Assembly: GCF_029962835.1 (NCBI RefSeq)
Contig: NC_080577.1
Coordinates: 31,168,501-31,232,500 of the forward strand
DNA from: Magnolia sinica
Taxonomy: Eukaryota; Streptophyta; Magnoliopsida; Magnoliales; Magnoliaceae
Length of the DNA: 64,000 bases
Direction: 5' to 3'
Both the position numbers and the translations under genes were made by a program. Shown here piece after piece: positions 12,440-23,624 of the stretch (position 1 is its first letter; each line of letters starts with the position of its first letter). The notes beneath the pieces are model-generated. The model saw only the letters and a program-made list of their open reading frames with translations. It ran no database searches and was not told the DNA's origin.

Positions 12440-13167
12440 AGAAAAAAGACTATTACCAACGAAATATTTCGTTGTGTAATAGTAAGTTAAAAACTTATAC
12501 CGATGAAATATGTCGTAGGTTGAAATTAATACAAAAATTTATACCAAAGAAATATTTCGTTGGTAATAATAAGTCGAAAACTTATACTGATGAAATATGT
12601 CGTAGGTAGAAATTAATACAAAAATTTATACCAATAAAATATTTATTTGGTAATGGTAAGTTGAAAACTTATACCGACGAAATATGTCGTGGGTAAAAAT
12701 TAATACAAAAATTTATACCAACGATCTATATATGAGATATATCGACGGACTAATCGTCGGTAATAGCGAGCTTATACTAACGGACTAATCGTCGGTAATA
12801 GCAAGCTTATACCAACGGATATAGTCGTCGGTAATGTGGTTATTAGCGGGCTTATACCAACGAACATACTCGTCGGTGATAGTGGGCTTATACTGACGAC
12901 TTATTTCGTTGGTATAATCTGTGTTTACCGGCGAAATATATTATTTTTTTCCTACCAAAAGTAACATGTTTGGCCGACGAGTTTAGTTGTCGGTATTTGT
13001 TTTTCTATTGCCTATGAAGTCATATTTCGTCGGGAAAAGCCTTTAACCACGGTTTTATTGCGATGAGCCTTGCGACAATAGTTTTCATCGGTAATAATTA
13101 TTACCGACGAAAAAAGATGAAATACCGACAAATTATGTTGTCGGTAAAAGAGCAATTTTCTATAGTG
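12440..13167 (+). mobile_element. CACTA element 3' subterminal repeats and terminal inverted repeat
   Basis: The block contains many copies of an ACCGACGAAATA / TATTTCGTTGGTA motif in both orientations. Three larger units of roughly 88 bp, anchored on AAACTTATAC, lie near 12484, 12572 and 12657. It ends at 13167 with a sequence whose complement reads CACTATAGAAAATTGCTC, the hallmark CACTA terminus. The three bases after it (GGA) would be the expected 3-bp target duplication. No matching 5' CACTATAG end was found upstream, so the element looks 5'-truncated or its left end is disrupted by the telomere-like array. Subterminal repeats of this kind are the binding sites of the element-encoded protein. 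Confidence 0.78.
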
Positions 13168-13189
13168 GGAACGCGATGACCTATGATTC

Positions 13190-13975
13190 AACCATATCTG
13201 TTTATTGATTTTCTAACATGGCTTGGGCGACCATTATGCCCAGGACACTCCGATGCTTGGCCGTGTTGGCTTGAATGGCCTTGTTCGTGGCTAAGGCTGT
13301 CGTAGTTGTACGTCGAGTGACTTTTATAGAGCAGACCATTGGTCATCCGTATGAACCACACAGGAGCAACGCTCACATAGTACGTGCTAAGAAGGCACGT
13401 CTATCAACGGGCTATTTTCATAAGCACTTCAGTGTGGTTGCTGCCCCTGAGAAACCTCGGAATTTGCACTCTCTGCTTTCAGGGGCAAGGGTTGCATCTC
13501 GGATGCTAATTCTTTTTGTCATTCTAGGCCAGTTCATAGTCTCAAGATTGGCTAGAACAATGTTCGCGTCAATTGTCTTGGGGAACGGATTTTTGTCGAT
13601 TCCCATGACCTCCTTCCCCTTCCCTGGAAATTTGACCAAGCGATTGTCAATGTTTTCTTGAATTATGTTCTTGAAAACTATAAAATTATTGGTTGAAGGA
13701 ATCTTTGTGCCATGCCACTTGCAGAACTCACCTTTCTTCAGCTCATCGGCTGATGAAATTTTTGATAATCCGGAAACTTAATGAATTTCACTGTCAGGAG
13801 ATGGTCAAATATTTCATCGGCCTTGGCAATATTGAAAGAATACTGTTTTCCGAATTCATAGTATTGATTCATTTACGAAGGACTTTAAACAACTTTTCTA
13901 GTTAAGGCCGAACAGTTGAAAGGCTTTTTGCCACAACCTCCACTGTAGTCAATTCATAATTCGGGTGCTGATAGT
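13190..13975 (-). pseudogene. Ty3/gypsy gag-region relic (Tat-like)
   Basis: Reading the minus strand from about 13905 downward, in more than one frame, gives pieces typical of plant Ty3/gypsy polyproteins between gag and protease: KADEIFDHLLTVKF, then a knuckle-like FCKWHGT, then IVFKNIIQENID, then VKFPGKGKEVMGIDKNPFP. Stops and frame changes (for example after HQPMS) show it is dead. The longest open stretch is 73 codons (13418-13639). It lies between the CACTA 3' end and the 3' end of the P450 gene. No LTRs belonging to it were identified. Confidence 0.7.
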
Positions 13976-14135
13976 AGATCTCAAATGGCCAATCACATAT
14001 TTGGATTTTGAAGGATGATAAAAGAAACGCATTGAGAAAAAAAAAAATAAAAAATTATGCAAATATAAAACCAAACAAACCAATCCACATATTATTGTAC
14101 GATATAGATGACTAAATTTCAGAGGAAGAAATCCT

Positions 14136-16992
14136 CTATTCCTTTGTTTTCCCATTCATTGAGTTGATGTATTTGATAGGCACAAGAAGGAGAGGAGATT
14201 TCTTATGAACGGTGATGCCAGGTAATTCACTCATGTCAATGTCCTCCTCCTTCACGCCCGAAGGCAATTCCCAATTAAAAGAATAGAGAAGATTTGCTAA
14301 GGCAATCTCCACGGTCACAGCTCCAAAATGCATCCCCGGGCAGATTCTCCGTCCTGCCCCGAATGGTAGGAATTGGAAGTCCTGTCCTTTATAATCAACA
14401 GTGCTATCTGTGAATCTCTCTGGCCAGAACTCTCCTGGATTTTTCCATGATTCAATTTCCTGCCCAATAGCTAATGCATTGACAAATACCAATGTTTTTG
14501 GGGGAATGTCATATCCATCAAGCTTGCATTGCTGAGTGGTTTCTCTTGGAACGAGAGTAGGCGCTGCAGGGTGCATTCTGAAAGTCTCCTTCACCACTAA
14601 CTTGAAATAGTCAAGTTGGTGGAGGTCATCTTCTTCTACCATACCTTTGTTTCCAATAATCCTTCTAATCTCATCCTGTACTTTCTTCATCACTTTTGGT
14701 TTCTTTACGAGTTCCGTCATGGCCCACACCACCGTTGCAGCACCCGTATCTGTTCCAGCGATAAAAATATTCTGCAACAAAAATACAGGCTAACATTAGA
14801 GAAAAGTGTATTTTTATCATAGTCTAACGTCTACCCTAGAAATTACCTACTATGAACATGTACATGCTTGACATTTTACCGTTTCCGATTTTGTAATATC
14901 CTGTTGATTTTAATCAACCGATGTATTATAGTACATATAGCACGAGTAGGAGTTTGTGTGCTCATTGCCATTCCTAGTTTGCATCAGGTAGGTATCAGAC
15001 TTAATACTTTAGCCATATATTTCATCATGAATCTTGAGGATATGACCTTCCAAAGTCTTTGGTAGGGTGACATAGTGCAATAGGATTCAAGTAGATGTTG
15101 ACACATGTAGGTGTGTGTATGTGTCGTGGACATAATTAAATGTGGCCATATGGGCTTTTTCTCCACTTAAACAAGTCTCCCGCAACAACAGGGTTATTAC
15201 TGACCCTTCGCTCCTCCCTCCCCTCACGTGAGGAGACCTAGTCCTAGACAGAACGGCAGTAGGAGCTGTTAGAATCGGCCCAAATCCGGATACCCTTTCT
15301 TAGTCTAAGCTTATGAGGTTATGGTAGGCCGACCCTTTTCCCTTTTTGTTGCGGAGGGCGGCCCGATTAGACATTGTGTAATGATGCTGTACAGTTCACT
15401 CATCTAATTTACACATTTTGAAAAAAAAAAAAATGTCTCCCACAACAACTAAGAAAGACCCAATCATGTGGGAGAATGGTTGAATTGAGGGCGGCTTCTC
15501 CGGCTGACAATGGGCATTAACCTCAATGGCTAAGAGTTCGAAGTGGAGATAAATAAGAGCAATCAGCTAGTGTGAAAGTATCTAATAACATAATACAAAC
15601 AATCAACTGCTAAAAGAGGAGTGTTTAAGTAGACCTGGAGTTACTAGCTTGAGATGAGAACCATGTGGAGCTCGCGAGCCAACACCAAATGGCAATCAAG
15701 CCTCTTCGCAGCCCATTGATCTTCGTTAGATTATAAGTCCGATTAATTGTAATAAGGCTTAAGCGATGTTTGGTAGACATGTAAAAACAAGTTGGTCTCA
15801 GCTTAGTTACCAGTAAATATGCACTAGCTAGAGATCTAGATCCTTGGTACATATTGAGTTCATTTTAATAGTAATTATGTATTAGCCATCAAGATCTCTA
15901 ATACATGATTAGTATTAACCAAAATGAGATTATATCATTTTTAGGCATCATGTTAGATAATTAGTTGGTATAAGGCTTAGGTGATGAAGATGATTCTATT
16001 CCTATCTTATGATGGAGGATTTTATGGTATGTCCACCAAAATTAATAGAAAAGAAGATAAAGAATATGTGAAACTTTGATCGGTTATGGGAGGGCATGCA
16101 AGGAGAAGGAAGAGTGGATGACCATAAGCAGCGCCTTGATGTGATTCCTGGTGAGATGGAGATCCTTTTGTACTCGTATCAAGACATCCACAAGGTCCTC
16201 TTGCTCCTGTTTTACTCTCCTGGGGTCGAGGTGCTCATCGATTACTTGCTCATAGAACACATCCATGTCCTGGAAACTCTTCTCCAACCGAGCCCGCTGT
16301 CCGGTGAGCACGTCGATCCACCCCAACCATGGGATGTAGTCGGCATAGAAGAAAGCTGCGAACAAGGCCTGCGCCTCCTCAAAACAACCATGGAAGTTAG
16401 TTTTCTCTCCTTCACGGTAACTCTTTCCAAAAGCAGCCCTGCTGATGATGGTGCTCGTGAGAGCAAACATGAGCTCAGTTAGATTTACGGGCGTCGAAGA
16501 TGAAGCAGAACGGGAAATAGATGCAATCATCCCAGCAACTTCATCCTCCCTAATGAACCTGAACGAAAGGACTCTCTTGACACTAAGGAGTTCATTGTTG
16601 AAGATTTTCCGCATGTCCCTGTAATACTCCCCGTAGGGCGTGAAAATAATGTCTAAGAAATTGTAAGAGAGTTGCTTGTAGGAAACAAAGAGAGGCCTAT
16701 TGCAGGAGTCGAGATCTTGAGTTTTCATCACGTCGCTGGCAAGTTTGGCTGAGGAAATAACTAGAGAGGGTAGGCTACCTAGCTTTAGATAGATGATTGG
16801 GCCGTATTTTTCGGAGAGTTGCCAAAAAGAGCGATGAGACAAGTTGCTGAGCTGGTGGAGGTTGCCAATGATGGGAAGTTGGGGAGGGCCTGGAGGAAGC
16901 TTTGTGGATTTTCTCTTTGGGAAGACAAGTGAGACAGGAAGAAGAGAAATAATCATTAGAAGAATAGGAAGCCATGACATGAAGAGAAACAT
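14136..16992 (-). CDS. Cytochrome P450, CYP71-type, two exons, apparently intact
   Basis: A heme-thiolate monooxygenase of the plant A-type CYP71 clan, expected on the ER surface and using electrons from cytochrome P450 reductase. Exon 1 is 16992-16123 (290 codons) and exon 2 is 14771-14136 (211 codons plus stop). The 1351-bp phase-0 intron has GT/AG borders (ATG|GTCATC and TTGCAG|AAT). The total of 501 residues is normal for the family. Visible features are an N-terminal hydrophobic anchor (about 6-24), a proline hinge LPPGPP (32-37), the I-helix AGTDT (295-299), the K-helix ETFR (352-355), WPERF (406-410) and the heme loop FLPFGAGRRICPG with cysteine 434. The single intron just before the I-helix sequence is the usual CYP71 position. 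No stops or frameshifts were seen. The substrate cannot be read from sequence; relatives oxidise terpenoids, alkaloids or phenolics. Confidence 0.93.
14772..16122 (-). other. P450 intron
   Basis: A 1351-bp AT-rich intron between the two P450 exons. I see no coding relic and no clear transposon termini in it. An A-run lies near 15421-15433. The donor is GTCATC at 16122 and the acceptor TTGTTGCAG ends at 14772, both on the minus strand. Confidence 0.85.
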
Positions 16993-17036
16993 TTTTCGAT
17001 GGAGGCTAGCTTGAGTTTCGGCGTTGTTAAGCCGCG

Positions 17037-17044
17037 TTAAATAG
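17037..17044 (-). promoter_or_regulatory. Possible TATA-like element of the P450 gene
   Basis: On the minus strand this reads CTATTTAA, about 45-50 bp upstream of the P450 start codon at 16992. It would imply a very short 5' UTR. It is the only TATA-like motif I see between the start codon and the palindromic element at 17147. Position and sequence are suggestive only. Confidence 0.3.
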
Positions 17045-17146
17045 CCTCTCCTTAAAAAAATTAATATTTCTTTATTGCGACTTCAGATTTGTTGATACAC
17101 ATTACAAGATGTCCACGTCTGCGGGTTGAGGGAGACGATTACGTCG

Positions 17147-17693
17147 GGATTGGATACTTACAGATTGAGTAGCGATATTGGCTACTGAAGTGACGTCACC
17201 AAGTTACGTGGGCCCCACCATGATGTATGTGTTGTATCCACACCGTCCATACGTTTGGAGAGATCATTTTAGGTCATGATCCAAAGAATAAGACAGATCC
17301 AAGGCTGGGGTGGACCCACTACAGAAAACAGTGGGAGAGAATAACACCCACCGTTGAAACCTTCCAAAGGTCCACCGTTATGTTTATTTGAGATCCAACC
17401 TGTTCATGTGCAAACGCAGACTTGAAAGAAGGGAAAAAAAGAATATTAGCTTGATCGAAAACTCTTGTGGCCCTTAGAATTTTTTAATGGTGGGCGTCAC
17501 TCTCCTCTCTATTTTCTGTGGTGAGATCCTATTGAACTTTGGATCTGACTCGTTCTTTGTATCATGACTTAATATGATCTCTTAAAATGGATGGACGGTG
17601 TGGATACAAAATATACATCATGGTGGGGCCACATAACTTGATGACGTCACTTCAGTAGCCACCCTCGCTACTCAACCTGTAAGTAGCTAATCC
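17147..17693. mobile_element. MITE-like palindromic element M1 in the P450 upstream region
   Basis: Long imperfect terminal inverted repeats start GGATTGGATACTTACAG at 17147, mirrored by CTGTAAGTAGCTAATCC ending at 17693. The similarity continues inward through GCTACTGAAGTGACGTCA into the common core (GTGGGCCCCACCATGATGTAT and CCGTCCAT). It is 547 bp with no ORF. No convincing target duplication was found. Its nearer end is about 155 bp from the P450 start codon, so it lies inside the likely promoter. Confidence 0.75.
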
Positions 17694-17774
17694 GCGTTCC
17701 TCCGTGTCACTCAAGAAGGTGCGGCCTCACCGCGGGCGACCTTGACGCATGTACGACGTATCGAATCCGGGGAC

Positions 17775-18170
17775 GCGGATTGCGTCCTCTCCAGGCACGA
17801 ACGGACAGATCTGTGGGTGGGCCCATTGTGATTTATCTGTTTATCTAGGCCGTCCATCCCTTCTCTAAGATCAATTTACAGTATGTGGACAAAAATAAAG
17901 CAGATCCAACGGTCAAATGGGCCACACCACAGATGACACTTGCATTTCATGCTTTGTGCATTTAATGCCGCCAAGCTTATTATTTGGTGTGGCTCATTTG
18001 AGCGTTGGATCTTCCTCATTTTTGTCTACATATTTTGAAATGATTCGGGAAAAGGGATGAACAGCGGACGTAGATAAACAGATTACAATGGGCCAGATAA
18101 TTAACAATGGGCCAGCCCACAAAATTGCCGGTTCGTGGCTGGAGATCGACAGGGTTAGGACGCAATCTGC
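17775..18170. mobile_element. MITE-like palindromic element M5
   Basis: The inverted ends are GCGGATTGCGTCCT at 17775 and AGGACGCAATCTGC ending at 18170. The interior carries the shared core (TGGGCCCATTGTGAT, GGCCGTCCATCCC, GCAGATCCAACGG and mirrored copies). It is 396 bp. The outer arms differ completely from those of neighbour M1 although the cores match. No clear target duplication was seen. Confidence 0.68.
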
Positions 18171-19406
18171 AGATGCAGAACCTCTGCTTACCACAAACAT
18201 GAATTTTCTGTTTTCTTGCATTGCAGTTGGTCCACATTAATCATTGACATTGTCAGTATTATTGCTTTAAATGCAATCCGCGATGATGTGGTTCAATCAT
18301 AATGCAACAAATAGAAAATTATGGTTTGTGACAAACAGAGGACTACGACGGATACTATATCTATGCTAGATCTGTCTGCATTTGGCCATATTATTTTAAG
18401 AAACTGATGCAGGGATGGGTGTGATGAGGTCGATGTGTCTTCCTTAAGGGGATAACTACTCTGAATCCAAAGAGCTTTTCTGAACTCCTCACAAAGATAT
18501 CTCGAATTCATAAGAAAAAAAATAGAAATAAATTCTAAAAAATTTAAAATTTCATTAGTAGATAATAAAAATAAATTTACAATCTTTTAAATAGTGATAC
18601 CAAATATTGGAAGAAGTTTTAGAATCAAACTCTAACTCAAACTCCCTAAAATTCATAACTTACTATAAATAGTAAATTTACTATTTATAGTAAGGGTCCT
18701 ATCTGGATTAACCACGTTATTTTCCTAATTTTTCTAAGCACTTTTCATGTTGGACACAACTCCTAGAGCACAAAGGATGAAGAGTTATAATTAAACTTAA
18801 CTTACTATAAATGGTAAAAACAAAAATAAAATGGATTTTCGACTGTCGATATGATGAAATCTCGCAAATTTGGTGTGGGAATTCTAGCTAGCAGATTGGT
18901 CGGCTAAAGTAACTTCTCCTACCCCAAAATCAAATATGGTACATCGAGTAACTCATTTCAGTTTGTGAAATACACCCGTTGTAAGGTTTTGACAGTCCAG
19001 ATCAGTTCCGCCTTCGATCGGGCCTTCTTTGGTCCATCTTGAAAATGAAAGTGTCTGCGACCCGCTCTACATCAAAAATAGACACAAATCTCATGTGGAT
19101 GATACCATTAGAAAATGTGATGGACAAAACTTCACGTGGGGTGCAAGCAAGAGTTTTGGATCAAGCTATATTTGATTTTATTTTTTTTTCCTTCATCCAA
19201 GTTGGTGTGACCTTATCAACTGGTTGAATGGCAAATAAATGGTGTCGAAATATTGTAGTGGGTCTTAAGAGGTTTTTAACAGTTGGGTGTTCAACCGCCA
19301 CTTTTTCCTATAGTGTTGCATTTTAAATCTTCTAATCTAAATGAGCTAGCAAAACAGTTGGAAATCATAATTTTAAAATACACACAACAAGGTGGGCTAC
19401 AATTAG
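18171..19406. other. Gene-free AT-rich interval
   Basis: No coding region is recognised. It contains the perfect palindrome at 18659-18694, a half-copy of it near 18804 (ACTTACTATAAATGGTAAA), and a degraded half of the shared palindromic repeat at about 19020-19330 (TTGGTGTGACCTTATCAACT, TTTTTAACAGTTGGGTGTTC). Confidence 0.5.
18659..18694. repeat. Perfect 36-bp palindrome
   Basis: The left half reads CTTACTATAAATAGTAAA and the right half is its exact complement, with no loop. A related half occurs about 145 bp downstream near 18804, so it may be the centre of a degraded short repeat. Confidence 0.9.
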
Positions 19407-21390
19407 TGTAAGGACCCTAAATTTTTGTGCATTTAGAATGTCTAACTTGTTATCCAGAAAGTATGGGCAAATCTGACTGTTTGATGGTCATAAGGATGAA
19501 AGGTGATGATCGTACCTATTAAACTTTGAATTATATTTTGGAAGCATGGATGGTCTGGATCTAAGTGATTTATTGGTCCATTCCCAATTTGGGATTTCGT
19601 GATGTTAATGGATAGTCCAAATCTGTACCTTATGATCAATGGATCATTTAAAACAGAAAGAATTAAGAAAAATAAGGAAAACTTACAAAGTTATAAATTT
19701 CGGATCATTTGGAAAATTCCAGCAAAGTCAATTTGATCAGTCGAGGGATCATTTCGATCGGTTAAAAACAACCTAGTACCCTAAAAATAAAAACGTGTTC
19801 GACCAGTCGATAAGGCATTTTAACTGATAGAAGAAGTAGTTTCGACCGATTGAAAGAGACAAAAAGTGTCCAATGAATTTTGTCAAATTTTGAATTAAAT
19901 TCGATTGATTGAAGTAGGTTTCGATCAACCCTTGACTAGTGTCGACCGATCGGTTCGACTGGTCAACAATACAATAGAATTTTTGTTTCTTTAGAACTTT
20001 AATATTTTAATTTTGTGAAGTAAATTAATGATAACCCTAGATCATTTAAAGATAATGGGATGATCAGAATGCTTTGGTTGGTTAAGCAAACCCCACATAA
20101 AAAAATGATTAACTATAAGTATTGTGGGTGAGATCTAAGATAATTCAGAATCTAACGGTTGAATTCTCTGTGTGGGTTGTCTCGCGTTAAGGAATTGATC
20201 AACCAGAAGTGAACTAATCAAATAAGTTTAAGTATATATAATTAGTGGGCTAATTAAGCTATGTAATTAGGTAATTGTAAACCGATTGATCTCGAGGTAA
20301 CATATCGGAATTCACATCACCAAATTTCATATGAGTGATCCTAACATGTTTCATCTCCGTTGTAATTAAAATAGTCATCTCATTATTTTGTTGTTTGTGA
20401 TCCATTGTAATGAGTGTTTTGTTGAATTTTCTTAGAATTGAAATGTCATATACTGCTATATATATATGATCATTGTAGAATATCATGCAACAATCATTTT
20501 CATACATCCATTGTCATGCATTGCATACATGTGTTAAATACTTGGGGGCACTCCCTGAATGACATATAGGTACTTACAGTACCGGGTGACCTAGGAGACC
20601 ATCCCTAAATGATTATAATATGTAGAAGCCTACTAAGATGGTAGAAGCCTATCTCAAAAGGGGAGATATGGGTTGATGGAGTTCAACTTAAGCAAGTAGA
20701 CTGATCGACCCACTTGATGCATTCACGTATACATGTATCTCATAACATTCATGCATTTATAATTTAATTATGTGTGCATGAACCATTATAAGTTCACTCA
20801 CTGGGTCTGCCCAGCTTACGTTATATTGATAAGAAAATCGTATAGATTTAGTGGACAATGAAACAATTGCTCAAGTTTCATAGTAGGAAGGTGAACCAAT
20901 GGACTATATATACGGGTAATAGCCATATCTTGATGAAGACGAGCTGCATGTGTAAAATTAGTAGCATATCTAGTTGAATAATGTTTAATTATATTTCTGA
21001 ATCGATTTTAGTTGAATAGTTGGGAGATCTTGAATATTTTGCAGTATTGTTAGTTAATAGTTTGATAATAGGGTTTTTTTTTTGGTAAATAACATAGATA
21101 TGTGGATGGAATATTTATAAATTCTTGAGAATTGATATAAATGTATAATTGAAATGATTAAATGAAATATTTCTACTAGGATGTTTGAGATTGTGAACTT
21201 AGTGTACATTTTAACTTAGCCTTTGGAAAATGGTACGAAGAAATGGTTTTAGTACACCTAGTGTATGAGTCATGTGTTGTAACTTGGATATGAGGGTGCA
21301 CGTTCTGTGTCCAAATTTGAGGACATGAAAATAAGGGCTACACTGTCATAGGTGAGGCCCAGGACATGGCAAACATTTGGGACATGTATT
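19407..21390. other. Gene-free interval, possible decayed LTR sequence
   Basis: It begins TGTAAGGACCCTAAATTT, which looks like a plant LTR start. It contains recurrent GACCGATT / CGACTGGTC motifs (19680-19970) and a phrase (TACAGTACCGGGTGACCTAGG) near 20576 that recurs in altered form near 21864-21900. No matching right end or target duplication was found, so I do not call an element. No coding region is recognised. Confidence 0.4.
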
Positions 21391-21410
21391 TCATGATGCT
21401 GACAATAGTA

Positions 21411-21828
21411 AAGTGGCTACTGAAAAGTGCTCCATGACTCAAATAAAATTTGGCCCAGACAAAAAAGAGGCAGATCAAAATCTTAAGTGGACTGCATCAC
21501 AAAAAACAGTGGTGATTGAATGCCCACCATTAAAAACTTCCTAGGACCTATTATAATATTTATTTTACATCCAACCTATTGATTGGGTCACATGGACCTG
21601 GATGAAGTGAAAACACAAATATCAGCTTCATCCGAAACTTTTGTGGCCCCAATAAGTTTTTAATGGTAGGCGTTCAATCACTACTATTTTGTGTGGTGGG
21701 TCCACGTCAGCTTTTGGATCTACTAATTTTTGGCCTCATACTATAAAATGATTTGGAAAAATGAATGTACGGTGAAGATAAAACACGTACATCATGGTGG
21801 GCCCACAGAGCACCGAGTAGCTGCTAAC
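21411..21828. mobile_element. MITE-like palindromic element M6, degraded
   Basis: Left arm GGCTACTGAAAAGTGCTCC and a right arm whose complement reads GCTACTCGGTGCTCTGTGG flank the common core (AGGCAGATCAAAAT, TGGATGAAGTGAAAACAC, ATCAGCTTCATCC, TGGCCCCAATAAG, TACATCATGGTGGGCCC). The arms match less well than in M1. No target duplication was found. Confidence 0.55.
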
Positions 21829-22017
21829 AGCATCAGTAGGCAATCCGTGTCCAGGACCACAGAACCGGGTGACCTAAGAGACCGTCCAGGATGACCTTAC
21901 AGTACCCAGTGACGTAGGAAAAATCCCTGCTGACAGTGGTGCCTGTACTAACAAGCTAACCCAAAAAAGGAAAAAGAAAGAAGCGGCAATCTGTGTCCAT
22001 GTGTGCCTCAGTGGATG

Positions 22018-22069
22018 GCTGTCACTTCAGTAGGAGTCTCGCTACTCGATCTGTCAGTATCTAGTCTTC
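22018..22069. repeat. Orphan arm of an M1-type element
   Basis: The sequence GTCACTTCAGTAGGAGTCTC followed by GCTACTCGATCTGTCAGTATCTAGTC matches the right terminal arm of M1 (17647-17693) without the rest of the element, so it is a relic end. Confidence 0.55.
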
Positions 22070-22294
22070 GTCCGAGTTGTTATGGTAGAGATGGATGAAG
22101 CAAAATAAGGTAGAGCCATTCCGCTACGGTGCAAAATGGACAGGTTGAGTTGAGTTGAGTTCGGTTGAGTTGGGTTGAGGGTCAACCTGAACTCAAAAGG
22201 ACCCACCCACAACCGTAGTGGGATGGCTCTACCCAAACTCCTCTATATTTGACTCCATCCGACTCAAACCTGTCCTAAGTAAATATGATTATTC

Positions 22295-22424
22295 TTTCTT
22301 CTTTTTTTTTTCACACACACACACCCCCGCACACTCACCCGTAGTGGGTTTTCACCACCCATGGATACTTGAACCCTTGACCGGGCGTTGAAACTCCTGA
22401 GAGGCTAGCACAAGGATCCGAACC
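22295..22424 (-). mobile_element. tRNA-derived SINE with an 18-bp target-site duplication
   Basis: A 130-bp insert is flanked by identical 18-bp repeats AAGTAAATATGATTATTC at 22277-22294 and 22425-22442. On the minus strand it starts GGTTCGGATCCTTGTGCTAG, contains a pol III box-B-like GGTTCAAGTATCC and a candidate box A, and ends with a CA/GT-rich stretch and an A-run (TTTTTTTTTT on the plus strand). Short length, box B, A-rich tail and long target duplication are the SINE hallmarks. The SINE family was not identified. Confidence 0.85.
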
Positions 22425-22585
22425 AAGTAAATATGATTATTCCCGCCTAACTCAACTCAACCCAATTTCAAATCGAGCTAACCTTTTAAAAAAAAAACGT
22501 AAATCCAACCCAAGGACTTTAACAACCTGACCCGAACCCAGGTTGGGTCAATTGGGTTCAGTACCGAACCCAAGTTACAACCCTA

Positions 22586-22604
22586 CACTACAGGAAATAT
22601 AGCC
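22586..22604 (+). mobile_element. Isolated CACTA-like 5' terminus
   Basis: CACTACAGGAAATATAGCC resembles the start of a CACTA transposon. No matching inverted end (TTTCCTGTAGTG) or subterminal repeats are visible downstream, so it may be a relic end or chance. Confidence 0.3.
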
Positions 22605-23097
22605 TGATTACCAGACACGAGAGATTGTCCATGTAGTGACCGTCCTAACCGTCCTTGACCACCTGGTCAACAGTGGCTTCAAAGACAGGGAAGCAGAGAA
22701 ATGATGGCCACGATCAGACAATCTAAGTTCAATTTTCAAAACATGCCCATTATCATGCACCCATCGTGTGTTCTGTACAGATATGACACTGCCGCGCGCG
22801 TAGGTGCGTAGGTTCTTCCAGCTTTAATTTCTCACTTATTGCCCATGGTTTTTAAACTTGGAGACTTAGATTGACTCGTTCAGTATATAGTTGAGTTGTA
22901 GCTCACCCAAGTAGGGTGACTCGACAGTGACTCATGGTATTAAACCAGACCGTATAGCATCGAATCTGAGTCAACGCATCTTTCTTGCACTGCATTTGGC
23001 ACCGTAGATGAGTTTAAAACCAATTTGGTAATTGTAATAGTAAAATGTTAGTGGTCTAAAAATCAATATTAAAAAACAAATCAGTGATAACTAATGG

Positions 23098-23624
23098 GCA
23101 CGGATTAGGTGTTACCCGAGTAACAGCTTAGTGGGTGTTATCCTTATTGTAGGGCTCACCTTATCATATGTTGTATGTCCACTCTGTCCATCCGGTTACA
23201 GCCCAGTTTAGGACACGGTCCAAAAAAATTAAGCACTTCCAAATTACAGGTGGACCCCACCAAAAGAGACAGTGATGATTGAATGCTCACCATTCAAAAC
23301 TTCCCAAGGCCCACGTAAGCAGATCCATAACATTTATTTGTCATCCAACCTCTTGATAAGGACAACCAGAACTAGATGAAGGGAAAATACAAAAATTAGC
23401 TTGATCTAAAACTTTTGTGCCCTACAAAAAGCTTTTAATAATCATTTATAACTTTTTCCAGTAACGTGGCCTATCAGAGATTTGGATCTGCTTAAGTTTT
23501 AGAATAACGTTCTTAAATGATATGGAAAAATACTAGAATGAAAAAAATTCATCAAGGTAAGCCCCACACGGTAAGGGTAACACCCACTAAGCTGTTACCC
23601 GGGTAACAGCTAATCGGCGCCCAC
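23098..23624. mobile_element. Mutator-type MITE with 9-bp target duplication (M2)
   Basis: Identical 9-bp repeats AACTAATGG lie at 23089-23097 and 23625-23633. The inverted termini match strongly: left GATTAGGTGTTACCCGAGTAA, right complement GATTAGCTGTTACCCGGGTAA, both continuing CAGCTTAGTGGGTGTTA. The interior is the common core (TCATATGTTGTATGTCCAC, GTCCATCC, GCTTGATCTAAAAC). It is 527 bp with no ORF. A 9-bp duplication is typical of Mutator-like elements, so this copy suggests a MULE origin for the family. Confidence 0.8.

Noticed and set aside
13275-13661. 128-codon plus-strand ORF with hydrophobic stretches
   Set aside because: The minus strand over the same bases encodes recognisable Ty3/gypsy text; the plus-strand ORF is its shadow.
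16096-16482. 128-codon plus-strand ORF
   Set aside because: It is antisense to P450 exon 1.
19407-21342. Solo LTR suggested by TGTAAGGACCC and a distal GGGCTACA
   Set aside because: The flanking 5-mers ATTAG and CTGTC do not match and the ends are not convincingly inverted.
22586-22604. CACTACAGG end pairing with the CACTA terminus at 13167 as one element
   Set aside because: Both point outward in the wrong sense: 13167 is a right end and 22586 a left end, so they cannot bound one element between them; the sequences also differ.
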